This document shows, piece after piece, positions 24,475 through 33,599 of a stretch of DNA of 64,000 nt; positions within the stretch are counted from its first letter, which is position 1; each line of letters starts with the position of its first letter. Source of the stretch: Bradyrhizobium sediminis (GTDB taxonomy: Bacteria > Pseudomonadota > Alphaproteobacteria > Rhizobiales > Xanthobacteraceae); NCBI RefSeq assembly GCF_018736085.1, contig NZ_CP076134.1, forward strand, positions 248,001 through 312,000. Reading direction: 5' to 3'. A program made the position numbers and the translations under genes. Below the pieces are notes generated by a model, which had not been told where the DNA came from, made no database searches, and saw only the letters and a program-made list of their open reading frames with translations.

Positions 24475-25143
24475 ATGCTCACCGTCCATCATCTCAACAA
24501 CTCTCGCTCCCAGCGCGTGCTGTGGTTGCTGGAAGAACTTGGCGTTCCCTACGAGATCGTCCGCTATCAGCGACAGCCGGACATGCGGGCGCCGGCGGAA
24601 CTGCGCGCGATTCACCCGCTCGGCAAATCGCCTGTCATTACCGACAGCGGCAACACCATCGCCGAGTCAGGCGCGATCGCCGAATACATCGTCGACACCT
24701 ATGGCGAGGGACGCCTGATCCCGCCGCCGAAGACGCCGGAGCGGCTGCGCTACACCTACTGGCTGCACTACGCCGAGGGCTCGGCAATGTCGCCGCTGCT
24801 GTTGAAGCTGCTGTTCACGCTGATGCCGAAGCGCGCGCCGGCGTTGCTGCGCCCGCTCGTTCGCAAGGTCTGCAATCAGGCGCTGACCACGCTGGTCAAC
24901 CCGCAGCTCAAGCAGCACATGGCGTACTGGGAAGGCGAACTTGGCAAAAGCGAATGGTTCGCCGGCCGGGAGTTCACGGCCGCCGACATCCAGATGAGCT
25001 TCCCCTTGGAAGCCGCCGCTGCGCGCGGCGGGCTCGAGCAGGGCCACCCCCGGTCGATGGCTTTTCTCGAACGCATTCACGCCCGGCCGGCTTACAAGCG
25101 CGCGCTGGAAAAAGGCGGGCCGTATACGATCGGACGGGGATGA
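24475..25143 (+). CDS. glutathione S-transferase
   Basis: 222 aa cytoplasmic GST that conjugates or reduces electrophiles with glutathione. The N-terminal thioredoxin-like domain has NNSRSQRVLWLLEELGVPYEI (Ser11 or Arg in the activation loop), the cis-Pro LGKSPVI and the glutathione-binding TIAESGAIAEYI. The helical C-terminal domain has FTAADIQMSFPLEAA. It belongs to the group with a long helical insert (SAMSPLLLKLLFTLMPKRAP) often seen in rhizobia. It is divergent from the DUF2239 gene across the paired ATCCGGGT sites. Confidence 0.92.
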   Translation: MLTVHHLNNSRSQRVLWLLEELGVPYEIVRYQRQPDMRAPAELRAIHPLGKSPVITDSGNTIAESGAIAEYIVDTYGEGRLIPPPKTPERLRYTYWLHYAEGSAMSPLLLKLLFTLMPKRAPALLRPLVRKVCNQALTTLVNPQLKQHMAYWEGELGKSEWFAGREFTAADIQMSFPLEAAAARGGLEQGHPRSMAFLERIHARPAYKRALEKGGPYTIGRG

Positions 25144-25208
25144 TTTGCCTCCGGCTTCAACGCGAAAACGAATCTGACACCCACCAAACCACTGCCCTGA
25201 CTAATGAA

Positions 25209-25230
25209 TTATTATTACCCGGATTAAATT
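25209..25230. promoter_or_regulatory. operator-like site ACCCGGAT upstream of the GIY-YIG gene
   Basis: TTATTACCCGGATTAAATT with core ACCCGGAT at 25217-25224, the reverse complement of the core found at 24343, 24371 and 45713. It is 70 bases before the ATG at 25294. Confidence 0.6.
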
Positions 25231-25293
25231 GACGGTTGCTTGGAGGCCTGCTATCGTTATCATAGTAGTGAGCAGGACTGCCCGAGGGCCGCG

Positions 25294-25629
25294 ATGAATA
25301 GCGAAGACAAGAAAGCGGCCATCGCCGCCTACAAGGAACGCAAAACCGTCGCCGGGATCTACGTCATTCGCTGCAGCACCTCGGGTCAGGTCTGGGTTGG
25401 CCAGACGCCAAATCTCGACACCATCCAGAACCGGATCTGGTTCTCGCTCCGAATGGGTAGCAACTCCAACCGCGAACTCCAGAATGCATGGACCGCGCAT
25501 GGCGGCAACGATTTCACCTTCGAGGCGATCGAGCGGCTGAAGGACGAGGAACTCGCTTACGTCAGAGACACGCTCTTGAAAGAACGCGCGGCGCATTGGC
25601 GGTCGGTGCTGAACGGATCGGTCGTCTAG
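25294..25629 (+). CDS. GIY-YIG nuclease family protein
   Basis: 111 aa, a single GIY-YIG-like domain: AGIYVIRCSTSGQVWVGQTPNLDTIQNRIWFSL, where the motif reads GIYVI...VWVGQ, then NRELQNAWTAHGGNDFTFEAIERL. Such single-domain proteins (YhbQ-like) may cut DNA, but most have no proven activity. The start MNSEDKKAA at 25294 is chosen because the upstream frame looks non-coding. The shared ATCCGGGT-type operator upstream ties it to the GST, DUF2239 and P-loop genes. Confidence 0.82.
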   Translation: MNSEDKKAAIAAYKERKTVAGIYVIRCSTSGQVWVGQTPNLDTIQNRIWFSLRMGSNSNRELQNAWTAHGGNDFTFEAIERLKDEELAYVRDTLLKERAAHWRSVLNGSVV

Positions 25630-25692
25630 ACCCTCACTCCTGCGTCGCTACGATCACGTCGCTGAACAAGTGCCCGGATCGGCAGCGTGGTT

Positions 25693-26589
25693 CTAGCGAG
25701 CCTTCTGGGCCTCGCCAACGGAAGGCAGCGCCCTGACGGTGACGCCGGGCGGCGGGACGTCGTCGTCGGGCACGAAGAAGTCCGACATCAGCGTGACCTT
25801 CGGATCGACCCGGTAACGCTCGAAGTCGCGCACACCGCTTTCATAGAGTACCTTGTCGTCGATGCAGAACTGCCCGGTGAACTCACGCGACGGTCTGGTG
25901 AAAATGGCATAGGCGGCATCGCCCATGATCTCAGGCGTCCGGCTGGCGCGCATCATGGCGTCTCCGCCCAGGAGATTTCCAACCGCGGCGGTGGCGATGG
26001 TGGTGCGCGGCCACAGTGCGTTGACGGCGACACCTGCGGATTTCAGCTCGGCAGACAGGCCGAGCACGCACATGCTCATGCCGAACTTTGCCATGGTGTA
26101 GGCCGTGGAGTGCTCGAACCATTTCGCCTGCATGTCGAGCGGCGGCGACAGCATCAGGATGTGCGGGTTTGCGGCCTTCTTCAGATGCGGGATGCAGTAT
26201 TTCGACACCATGAAGGTGCCGCGGGTGTTGATGCCCATCATCAGGTCGAACCGCTTCATGTCGGTTGCTTGGGAATTGGTCAGGCTGATGGCGCTGGCAT
26301 TGTTGACGCAGATATCGATGCCGCCGAATTCAGCGACGGTCTTGTCGATCGCCGCCATCACCTGGGCTTCCTCGCGGATATCGCAGAGGACCGGCAGCGC
26401 CTTGCCGCCGGCGGCGCGAACTTCGTCGGCGGCGGTGTAGATCGTGCCCTTGAGTCTCGGATGCGGCTCCGCTGTCTTGGCGGCGATCGCGATATTGGCG
26501 CCGTCGCGCGCGGCGCGCAGCGCGATCGCCAGCCCGATGCCGCGGCTGGCGCCGGATATGAACAGCGTCTTGCCCTTGAGCGAAGTCAT
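25693..26589 (-). CDS. SDR family oxidoreductase, HSDL2-like
   Basis: 298 aa NAD(P)-dependent short-chain dehydrogenase. TLFISGASRGIGLAIALRAARDG binds the cofactor, NNASAI is the second signature, and AYTMAK supplies the catalytic Tyr-x3-Lys. The longer loop after the first strand (AAKTAEPHPRLKGTIYTAADEV) and the C-terminal extension match the group containing human HSDL2, linked to fatty-acid metabolism. The substrate cannot be told. It is 35 bases downstream of the gamma-glutamyltransferase stop in the same direction. Confidence 0.9.
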   Translation of the reverse strand: MTSLKGKTLFISGASRGIGLAIALRAARDGANIAIAAKTAEPHPRLKGTIYTAADEVRAAGGKALPVLCDIREEAQVMAAIDKTVAEFGGIDICVNNASAISLTNSQATDMKRFDLMMGINTRGTFMVSKYCIPHLKKAANPHILMLSPPLDMQAKWFEHSTAYTMAKFGMSMCVLGLSAELKSAGVAVNALWPRTTIATAAVGNLLGGDAMMRASRTPEIMGDAAYAIFTRPSREFTGQFCIDDKVLYESGVRDFERYRVDPKVTLMSDFFVPDDDVPPPGVTVRALPSVGEAQKAR

Positions 26590-26624
26590 GTTGCCTCCCT
26601 GCGGCTACTCCCGCCGCTCCTGGT

Positions 26625-28373
26625 CTATTGTCCCGCGGCTTCCGCGCCACGGGTACGCGGATCGGGTGCGCCGAGCAATCCGCTCGGCGTCACGGCGATC
26701 GAATTGGCCGAGGTCTGGCCGAGCGGTTCGATCACCTGATGGCCTTTTTCCCTGAGCGCGGCCAGCGTGTCGTCGGCGAAGCCGCGCTCGACCCGGACCA
26801 CATCCGGCAGCCATTGATGGTGCAGGCGCGGCGCCGCCACCGCCTGCGCGACGTCCATGCCGTAATCGAGTACGTTGACGATCACCTGCAGCACCGTCGA
26901 GATGATGCGGCTGCCGCCGGGCGATCCCGTCACCAGCACCGGCTTGCCGTCCTTGAGCACGATGGTCGGCGACATCGACGACAGCGGGCGCTTGCCCGGG
27001 CCGGGCAAATTGGCCTCGAACCCGACCAGACCGAAGGCATTGGAGGCACCGGGCGCCGCGGTGAAGTCGTCGAGTTCGTTGTTGAGCAGCACGCCGGTGC
27101 CGTCGGCGACCAGGCCGACCCCATAGGGGAAATTCAGCGTGTAGGTATTGCTGACGGCGTTGCCGCGGCTGTCCACCACCGAGAAATGCGTGGTGTTGCT
27201 GCCTTCGCGCGGCGGCGTTGCCGCCAGCACATCGGTCCATGGCGTCGCGCGATCGAGATCGATGCTGGCGCGCTGTTTGGCGGCATATTCCTTCGACATC
27301 AGCGTTGCGACCGGCGCGCTGATGAAGTCGGGGTCGCCGAGGTAGCGCGCACGATCGGCATAGGCGCGTTTCATCGCCTCGATCATAACGTGCAGCGAAG
27401 CGGCCGAACCCCGCTTCATCTCCGGCATCGGAAACCCTTCCAGGATGTTCAATGTCTCCAGCAGCACGACGCCGCCCGACGAGGGCGGCGGCATCGAGAT
27501 GATATCGAAGCCGCGGTAGCTGCCGCGCACCGGCGCGCGAATCACGGGCTGATACGATTTCAGATCGTCCGTCGTCATGATGCCGCCGGCGTCGCGAATC
27601 CCCGCCGCCAGCCTTTCGGCGACCGGGCCTTCGTAAAAACCGCGCGATCCCTGTGCTGCGATAGCCGAAAGCGTTGCCGCCAGGTCGGCCTGGACCAGCC
27701 TGTCGTCTTCGCGCAAGGAGGTGCCGTCGGCGCGCGAGAATATTTTGGCCGAGGCCGGCCAGCGTGCCAGCCGCCGCGCAATCGCGGGCAAGGTGTCGGC
27801 CATGTCGTCGGCAATGATGAAGCCATCGCGCGCCAGCTCGATTGCCGGCTTGAGCAGATCCGCCAGCGTGAATTTGCCGGAGCCGTATTTTTCCAGCGCC
27901 AGCGCCAGGCCGGCAACGGTGCCGGGCACGCCGATGCTGAGCGCGGAATCGCGCGACTTGGCGATGTCAGGCTTGCCGTCGGCGCCAAGGAACATGTCGC
28001 GCGTGGCGGCCGCCGGCGCGGTCTCGCGATAGTCGATGGCGACGTCCTCCTGGCGCTCCGCCGAATGGATGACCATGAAGCCGCCGCCACCGATATTACC
28101 GGCGCGCGGATAGGTCACTGCCAGCGCAAAGCCGGTCGCCACTGCGGCGTCGATGGCATTGCCGCCCTGCCTCAGTATATCGGCCCCTATTCGTGCGCCG
28201 ATCTTCTCCTGCGCGACCACCATGCCGTGTTCGGCGGCAACGGCATGAACGGTGCCCGTGGGCGGAGGAAGGTACTCGCGCCGCTCCTGTGCGCCCGCTG
28301 GCAGGCAAAACGCAGCAACCAGTGCGATTGCCGCAAGGAACCTGCGCCGCTCGGCTGTGAACAAAACCATCAA
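26625..28373 (-). CDS. ggt: gamma-glutamyltransferase
   Basis: 582 aa, exported by an N-terminal signal peptide (FLAAIALVAAFCLPAGAQ). It hydrolyses or transfers the gamma-glutamyl group of glutathione in the periplasm. The precursor cleaves itself before the Thr of NTTHFSVVDSRGNAVSNT (about residue 395), giving the small subunit. The glycine-rich PPSSGG and the GNIGGGGFM motif of the large subunit are present, as is the C-terminal GSPGGSRII. Length and motifs are complete. It is divergent from the MFS gene at 28496. Confidence 0.95.
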   Translation of the reverse strand: MMVLFTAERRRFLAAIALVAAFCLPAGAQERREYLPPPTGTVHAVAAEHGMVVAQEKIGARIGADILRQGGNAIDAAVATGFALAVTYPRAGNIGGGGFMVIHSAERQEDVAIDYRETAPAAATRDMFLGADGKPDIAKSRDSALSIGVPGTVAGLALALEKYGSGKFTLADLLKPAIELARDGFIIADDMADTLPAIARRLARWPASAKIFSRADGTSLREDDRLVQADLAATLSAIAAQGSRGFYEGPVAERLAAGIRDAGGIMTTDDLKSYQPVIRAPVRGSYRGFDIISMPPPSSGGVVLLETLNILEGFPMPEMKRGSAASLHVMIEAMKRAYADRARYLGDPDFISAPVATLMSKEYAAKQRASIDLDRATPWTDVLAATPPREGSNTTHFSVVDSRGNAVSNTYTLNFPYGVGLVADGTGVLLNNELDDFTAAPGASNAFGLVGFEANLPGPGKRPLSSMSPTIVLKDGKPVLVTGSPGGSRIISTVLQVIVNVLDYGMDVAQAVAAPRLHHQWLPDVVRVERGFADDTLAALREKGHQVIEPLGQTSANSIAVTPSGLLGAPDPRTRGAEAAGQ

Positions 28374-28495
28374 ATCTTCCGTCCTGATCTTGGGCTTGGT
28401 GAAATGACGCAGGGCTCATGGGTGCCAGGAATGCTATATGGATTTCGGCGTAATAGGCAAAACGCCTGTTCGTGATTCGGCGGAAGATTTTGAGC

Positions 28496-29878
28496 ATGAC
28501 AATTGCTGCTTCGGATGCGCGCATTGCAGGTGTGCAAACCTATCCGCGTCGCGCCGCCGTCATCAGCTGGATATTTTTCGATTGGGCCGCCCAGCCCTAT
28601 TTCACGCTGATCACGACCTTCGTGTTCTCGCCCTATTTCGCCACCCATGTGGCGAAAGATCCCGCGAGCGGCCAGGCGCTGTGGGGGTTCGCCACCGCTG
28701 CCGCGGGGCTGGTGATCGCGCTGCTGTCGCCGGTGCTCGGCGCGATCGCGGACGCCAGCGGCCGCCGCAAGCCGTGGATCGCCGCGTTTGGCGCGCTGCT
28801 GGTGATCGGCTCCTCGTTGATGTGGTTCGGCAAGCCCGGCGACCCCAGCGTGATTCCGGCGCTGTTGCTCGCCTATGGGATTGCGACCATCGGCGTCGAA
28901 TTCGCCACCGTCTTCAACAACGCGATGATGCCCTCGCTGGTGCCGCCGGACAAGATCGGCCGACTGTCCGGGACCGGCTGGGCCACCGGCTATGTCGGCG
29001 GCATCATCTGCCTGATCCTGGTGCTCGGCTTTCTGGCGGCAAACCCCGATACCGGGCGCACGCTGTTCGGGTTTGCGCCGCTGTTCGGTCTCGATCCCGT
29101 CAGCCATCAGGGCGATCGCATCACCGGCCCGCTGACCGCTGTCTGGTTCATGATCTTCGTCACACCGATGTTCCTGCTGACGCCGGATTATCCGGCGAAG
29201 CTCCCGGTGCGCGAATCGCTGCGCGCGGGATTGACCGAGTTGAAGGAAACGCTCGCCGAGTTGCCGCAACGGAAGTCGTTGGCGGCTTTCCTGCTCGCCA
29301 ACATGGTCTACACCGACGGCCTGATTTCGCTGTTCGCGTTCGGCGGCATTTATGCCGCCGGCACCTTCGGCTGGCACACCATCCAGATCGGCACCTTCGG
29401 GATCATGCTCGCCGTTGCCGGGACGATCGGCGCATGGCTCGGCGGCAAGCTCGATGATTCGCTGGGACCGAAACGCGTCATCGCCGGCAGCGCGTTGATC
29501 CTGTTGTCGTCGGTCGTGGCGATCCTGCTGGTGGACCGGGATTCGATCCTGTTCGTCAAGGTTGCGCCGCCGGTGCCGGGCGGCGCGCTGTTTTCCGGCG
29601 CCGCGGAGCGCGCCTACCTGTTGCTCGGATGTCTGATCGGCATGGCCGGCGGCCCGCTGCAGGCCGCGGCGCGGACCCTATTGGTCCGCCTGGCGCCGAA
29701 GGACCGCATCACGCAATATTTCGGACTGTTCGCGCTGACCGGGAAAGTCACGTCGTTCGTCGGGCCGCTGCTGATCGGCGCCATCACCGCCGTGACCGCA
29801 AGCCAGAAGGCCGGCATGGCTGTGCTGGTGGTGTTCTTCGTGGCGGGATTGGCGCTGTTGTCACGGGTAAAGGAATAA
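28496..29878 (+). CDS. MFS transporter, UMF1/Atg22-like
   Basis: 460 aa inner-membrane permease with about twelve helices. The start VISWIFFDWAAQPYFTLITTFVFSPYF is typical of the UMF1 (vacuole-effluxer Atg22-like) family, whose bacterial members have unknown substrates, perhaps amino acids. Other signatures include GLVIALLSPVLGAIADASGRRKPW and the C-terminal AARTLLVRLAPKDRITQYFGLFALTGKVTSF. ATG at 28496 is preferred over an upstream GTG at 28472. Possibly linked to gamma-glutamyl amino acid handling by the divergent ggt. Confidence 0.88.
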   Translation: MTIAASDARIAGVQTYPRRAAVISWIFFDWAAQPYFTLITTFVFSPYFATHVAKDPASGQALWGFATAAAGLVIALLSPVLGAIADASGRRKPWIAAFGALLVIGSSLMWFGKPGDPSVIPALLLAYGIATIGVEFATVFNNAMMPSLVPPDKIGRLSGTGWATGYVGGIICLILVLGFLAANPDTGRTLFGFAPLFGLDPVSHQGDRITGPLTAVWFMIFVTPMFLLTPDYPAKLPVRESLRAGLTELKETLAELPQRKSLAAFLLANMVYTDGLISLFAFGGIYAAGTFGWHTIQIGTFGIMLAVAGTIGAWLGGKLDDSLGPKRVIAGSALILLSSVVAILLVDRDSILFVKVAPPVPGGALFSGAAERAYLLLGCLIGMAGGPLQAAARTLLVRLAPKDRITQYFGLFALTGKVTSFVGPLLIGAITAVTASQKAGMAVLVVFFVAGLALLSRVKE

Positions 29879-29886
29879 ACCACCCT

Positions 29887-29977
29887 CGTCATGCCCGGGC
29901 TTGACCCGGGCATCCATCGCACTTCGCAGAACGTTTTCGCAAGGCGATGGATTGCCGGGTCAAGCCCGGCAATGACG
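29887..29977. repeat. intergenic palindromic repeat, CGTCATGCCCGG family
   Basis: CGTCATGCCCGGGCTTGACCCGGGCATCCATC at the left and GATGGATTGCCGGGTCAAGCCCGGCAATGACG at the right: 32-base mirror-like halves that pair imperfectly, each also self-complementary. It lies between the converging MFS and vanB genes. Closest to 34039-34133. Confidence 0.85.
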
Positions 29978-30007
29978 GCATCGGCCAATGCCTTGATAAC
30001 CCAGTCG

Positions 30008-30985
30008 TCACGTGTCGCGCTGATAATGCGTATTCACGGTAACGGCGCCGACGGCCCGCGACACGCAGGGACAGATCTTGCCGTTCGCCTTCTTCTGGTG
30101 ATCGCTGAAGAAGACGTCGCGGTGGTCGATCTGGCCGTCCACTGCAACGACGTCGATCGCGCATACACCACATTCGCCGCGCTCGCAGTCCGAGATCACC
30201 TCGAAGCCGGCATCGTTGAGCGCATCCAGCATCGATTTGTTTTCGGGAACCACGATCTCACGGCCGGAATGGCCGATTCGGACCCGGAACGATTCGGTCG
30301 GCAGCAGGCCGCTCGAGCCGAAGGTCTCGTAGCGCAAATCGGCCGGCGGGCGCCCGGCCGCCGCCCAACTGCGCCGCGCCGCGTCGAGAAGGCGCATCGG
30401 ACCGCAGACGGCGGCCAGCGCATCCGGAGGCAGACGGCCGAAGGTCTGGTCCAGGTCGATGCGCCGGCCTTCGTCGCTTGCGTGGACGATCAGACGATCT
30501 CCGAGCAGGTCGGTGAGTTCATCGAGATAGGCGGCGTCGTGCCGCGACCCGACCGCGTAGTGCAGCTCCAGTTCGGCGTTCCGGCGCATCAACGCGCCGG
30601 CAATGCCGATGATCGGCGTGACGCCGATGCCGCCCGCAATCAGGCAATAGGACTTGCGCGACCAGTCGATTTCGAACAGCGAGGCCGGGCTTGAAACGTC
30701 GATGCGCGCGCCAGGCTTCAGCGACCACATATAGAGCGAGCCGCCGCGGCTGTCGGGTGCGCGCCGAACCGCAATCCGGTAGCCGTCGGGGCTGACGTCG
30801 CCGACCAGCGAATAGCAGCGCGTCTCCGGCCGTCCGTCGATCAACACGCCGACGTTGATGTGGCTGCCGGGCGCATGATGTTCGACGTGTGAATCGTCCG
30901 GCCGCAGCACGAATTCGCGGATCGCCGGCGCGACGTCGCGAACGGCGTGAACGGTGCATTTCGTCCATTTGCACTCAAACCGCAT
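30008..30985 (-). CDS. vanB: vanillate O-demethylase reductase subunit (PDR/VanB family)
   Basis: 325 aa flavin-iron-sulfur reductase that passes electrons from NADH to the Rieske oxygenase VanA. It has the ferredoxin-reductase order: FMN domain (TRCYSLVGD, the R-x-Y-S flavin motif), NAD domain (CLIAGGIGVTPIIGIAGAL) and a C-terminal plant-type 2Fe-2S domain with CERGECGVC and a fourth Cys in KICPCVSRA. It is the last gene of a compact vanA–gntR–vanB operon. The substrate could be vanillate or a related methoxylated aromatic acid. Confidence 0.9.
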   Translation of the reverse strand: MRFECKWTKCTVHAVRDVAPAIREFVLRPDDSHVEHHAPGSHINVGVLIDGRPETRCYSLVGDVSPDGYRIAVRRAPDSRGGSLYMWSLKPGARIDVSSPASLFEIDWSRKSYCLIAGGIGVTPIIGIAGALMRRNAELELHYAVGSRHDAAYLDELTDLLGDRLIVHASDEGRRIDLDQTFGRLPPDALAAVCGPMRLLDAARRSWAAAGRPPADLRYETFGSSGLLPTESFRVRIGHSGREIVVPENKSMLDALNDAGFEVISDCERGECGVCAIDVVAVDGQIDHRDVFFSDHQKKANGKICPCVSRAVGAVTVNTHYQRDT

Positions 30986-30997
30986 GTTCTCAAAACC

Positions 30998-31753
30998 CTA
31001 TTCGGTGACGGGAGAACGGATCAGCGCCAGCGCCGGCAACAGGTCCAGATGCGTCCGGTTGCGCAGCGCCAGCCGCAGGTTCCGCGCGGCGAGCCGCGCA
31101 TGCTCGCGCATCACCGCCTCCGCCCTCGCCCCTTCCCGGTTCTCGATCGCATCGACGACGATACGGTGATGGTCCTGTGCAATGATCAGGATCTGATGCG
31201 CTTCCGGCAGCACGGATTGCGCCATCACGAAGGCGCTGGGTGATGCGAACGGCAGCGCCGAGGCGCGGTCGATCTGCCGGATCAGGGGCGCGCTGCGGGA
31301 TAATTCCGTGAGCAGCGCATGAAAGCGCGCATTCATCGCGACATAGGAAGAGAACGCTTCCTCCGAGACGGCATCCGGCGTCACCAGTTGGTCCAGTTCC
31401 GCCAGGCTTTCCTTCAGCGGCTCGAGATCGCGCGCCGACACGCCGCGCTCGGCGGCGAACCGGGCGGCGAGACCTTCGAGCACCCCGCGCAGCTCGATCG
31501 AGTCGAGAATGTCGCGTTCGGTGAACGCCTTCACCATGAACCCGCCGGACGGAATCGCTTCCAGCAGGCCCTCCTCCTCGAGCCGGACCAGCGCCATCCG
31601 CACCGGCGTTCGCGATACGCCGGTGGTCTCGACCGCCTGCAGCTCGGAAATTCGCTCGCCGGGCCGCAGCCGGCCCGAAAGGATCAGGTCGCGCAGCGCG
31701 AGCTGGGCGCGCACCGTATGCGATACCGCGCGGTCGGGGTCGCGTTCGCTCAT
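30998..31753 (-). CDS. GntR family regulator of the van operon (FCD domain)
   Basis: 251 aa. N-terminal winged helix: LRDLILSGRLRPGERISELQAVETTGVSRTPVRMALVRLEEEGLLEAIPSGGFMV. The C-terminal helical FCD ligand domain (DSIELRGVLEGLAARFAAERG; MNARFHALL; HHRIVVDAIENREGARAEAVMREHA) usually senses small acids through metal-binding histidines. It sits between vanA (4 bases away) and vanB (12 bases), so it is co-expressed with its likely targets, a VanR-type arrangement. Two TGTATACA palindromes upstream of vanA are candidate operators. Confidence 0.9.
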   Translation of the reverse strand: MSERDPDRAVSHTVRAQLALRDLILSGRLRPGERISELQAVETTGVSRTPVRMALVRLEEEGLLEAIPSGGFMVKAFTERDILDSIELRGVLEGLAARFAAERGVSARDLEPLKESLAELDQLVTPDAVSEEAFSSYVAMNARFHALLTELSRSAPLIRQIDRASALPFASPSAFVMAQSVLPEAHQILIIAQDHHRIVVDAIENREGARAEAVMREHARLAARNLRLALRNRTHLDLLPALALIRSPVTE

Positions 31754-31757
31754 CTGC

Positions 31758-32807
31758 TTACTCCGCCGCCTGCATTGCCGAAGGCGGGTTCTCCCTGATA
31801 ACCATGCGGTCGATCATGCGCCGCGCCCACATCGCGCCGGCATCGATGTTGAGATTGTAGAAGACGCGATCGGGGTTCTCGTCGATGGCGCGCTGTTGCG
31901 CTTCGAGGATCACTTCATCTTCGCGGAAAATGCCGGAGACCCCTTCCCGGATTTCCGTGGTGAGCCGTTGCTCGGTCCGGCGATAATTGCGCGCGAAGGC
32001 CCAGAAGTAGTGGCACGTCGTCTCTGTTTCCGGCGTCATGGTATTGAGCACGTAGCCGTTGACGCCCTGTGAGCGATCGCCTTCCGGCGCGCCGGTGCCT
32101 GATGGCGCCACCCCGACATCGATATTGACGGTGCCGGGCGCCTGAAAGTGAATGATCTGCCAGCGATCGACTGGTCCCGGCTTCTGCAGCTGGGCGGCCC
32201 AAAACGGCGGCGGTTCGATGCCTTTCATCCAGCGGGTCACGGTCACGGTCTTGTCGCCATGGGTCACATCGAACGGCGCTTCGGCGACGGCGTCATTGCC
32301 GATGCTGCCGCCATGCACGAAGGTCTCGTGCGTCAGGTCCATCAGATTGTCGACGACCAGCCGGTAATCGCATTTGACGTGGATGGTCTTGCCGTCGCCC
32401 GCCCAGGCCGGATCGTCGTTCCAGTGCATGTCGGGCACCAGCGCAGGGTCGGCCATCGCCGGATCGCCCATCCATAGCCAGACGAAGCGGTGACGCTCGA
32501 CGACCGGATAGGCGTGCACGCTGGCCGACGGATTGATGGTCTCCTGCGACGGCATGAAGGTGCAGCGGCCGGACGGATTGAATTTCAGGCCGTGATAGCC
32601 GCACACCACATGGTCGCCTTCGAGGCGGCCCTTCGAGAGCGGCACCAGGCGATGCCAGCAGGCGTCTTCCAGCGCCGTCACATGGCCGTCGGCCTGCCGG
32701 TACATCACCACGTGCTTGCCGCAGATCGTCCGCGGAAACAGGGCGCGCTTGATATCGGCATCCCATGCGGCGGCGTACCAGGCGTTCATCGGGAAGGGAC
32801 GGGTCAT
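31758..32807 (-). CDS. vanA: vanillate O-demethylase oxygenase subunit (Rieske)
   Basis: 349 aa Rieske non-heme iron oxygenase that demethylates vanillate to protocatechuate and formaldehyde with VanB. The Rieske motif is CWHRLVPLSKGRLEGDHVVCGYH (C-x-H-x17-C-x2-H). The mononuclear iron site is NLMDLTHETFVHGG with two His. The C-terminal helix-grip domain is complete (DNPDRVFYNLNIDAGAMWARRMIDRMV in near form). It is first in the operon; the ATG is preceded by AGAGGT. Related O-demethylases cannot be excluded. Confidence 0.92.
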   Translation of the reverse strand: MTRPFPMNAWYAAAWDADIKRALFPRTICGKHVVMYRQADGHVTALEDACWHRLVPLSKGRLEGDHVVCGYHGLKFNPSGRCTFMPSQETINPSASVHAYPVVERHRFVWLWMGDPAMADPALVPDMHWNDDPAWAGDGKTIHVKCDYRLVVDNLMDLTHETFVHGGSIGNDAVAEAPFDVTHGDKTVTVTRWMKGIEPPPFWAAQLQKPGPVDRWQIIHFQAPGTVNIDVGVAPSGTGAPEGDRSQGVNGYVLNTMTPETETTCHYFWAFARNYRRTEQRLTTEIREGVSGIFREDEVILEAQQRAIDENPDRVFYNLNIDAGAMWARRMIDRMVIRENPPSAMQAAE

Positions 32808-32844
32808 ACGAAAATACCTCTGAAGGGACCGGGTGCATCCCGAC

Positions 32845-32915
32845 TGTATACAATACCGCGAGAAATAACAATGCCGTAGGGAAAATCGGCTATTTTCCGA
32901 CTAAAATGTATACAT
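32845..32915. promoter_or_regulatory. paired TGTATACA palindromes, candidate GntR operators of the van operon
   Basis: TGTATACA at 32845-32852 and ATGTATACAT at 32906-32915, both perfect palindromes with centres 62 bp apart (about six helix turns). The nearer one is 38 bases before the vanA ATG. FadR-subfamily GntR regulators often use short T-G-T-A-T-A-C-A-type palindromes. The right site is 48 bases from the IS630 end. Confidence 0.6.
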
Positions 32916-32975
32916 ACTCATAAAATATCGTTGAATTCGAGGGAGTTAGACCGCGAAGCCTAAAGCGTGATGGCA

Positions 32976-33599
32976 TTAGGTTCGATAGCCTGAATTTTTG
33001 AGGTAGTTGGCGCATTCTTGGGGTGTGAAGGCGTTGAGCAACTGACCGATTACGGCGCAGACCGCATCGACGGTTCGCGCGGCGGCCTTTCGGAGCAGAT
33101 GTTTGAGCTTGGCAAAGACCTGTTCGATCGGGTTCAGGTCGGGTGAGTATTTGGGCAGAAAGAACAGCTTGGCACCGGCAGAACGGATGAGCTGACGCAC
33201 GCTCTTGCTTTTGTGGCTGCCGAGATTGTCCATGACGACGATGTCGCCGGGCCGCAGGGTCGGCAGGAGAGCCTTTTCGACATAGGTCCGAAAGCTCTCG
33301 CCATCGATCGGTCCCTCGATGAACCATGGCGCATCGATCCGGTCATGGCGCAGGGCCGCCAGGAAGGTCATGGTCTTCCAGCGCCCGTGGGGAACCTTGG
33401 CGGGCAGTCTGCGCCCGCGCAGTGCCCATCCCCGCAAGGGAGCCATATCGGTCCGGGTCCAGGTCTCGTCGATGAAGACCAGCCGCTCAGCTTCGACGCG
33501 ACCTTGATACTTTGTCCACTGGGACCGCCGCCGCGCCACGTCGGGACGATCGCGCTCGCCAGCCACCACGCTTTTTTTTGAAGCTGAGCTTCTCGGCAT
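32976..33599 (-). CDS. IS630 transposase, C-terminal DDE part (orfB)
   Basis: Carries the catalytic triad: first Asp in VFIDETW, second in VVMDNLGSHKS, and Glu in YSPDLNPIEQVFAKLKH. It overlaps orfA and is in another frame; the first codons given here are nominal, as the real product should be a fusion formed at the A8 run (33572-33579). The C-terminus ends YLKNSGYRT inside the left terminal repeat. With seven A the two frames would be continuous, so either polymerase slippage restores the full protein or an extra A has broken the gene. Confidence 0.85.
   Translation of the reverse strand: MPRSSASKKSVVAGERDRPDVARRRSQWTKYQGRVEAERLVFIDETWTRTDMAPLRGWALRGRRLPAKVPHGRWKTMTFLAALRHDRIDAPWFIEGPIDGESFRTYVEKALLPTLRPGDIVVMDNLGSHKSKSVRQLIRSAGAKLFFLPKYSPDLNPIEQVFAKLKHLLRKAAARTVDAVCAVIGQLLNAFTPQECANYLKNSGYRT

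Noticed and set aside
26628..28475. 615-aa plus-strand frame opposite ggt
   Set aside because: Ggt motifs are complete on the minus strand; this frame has none.
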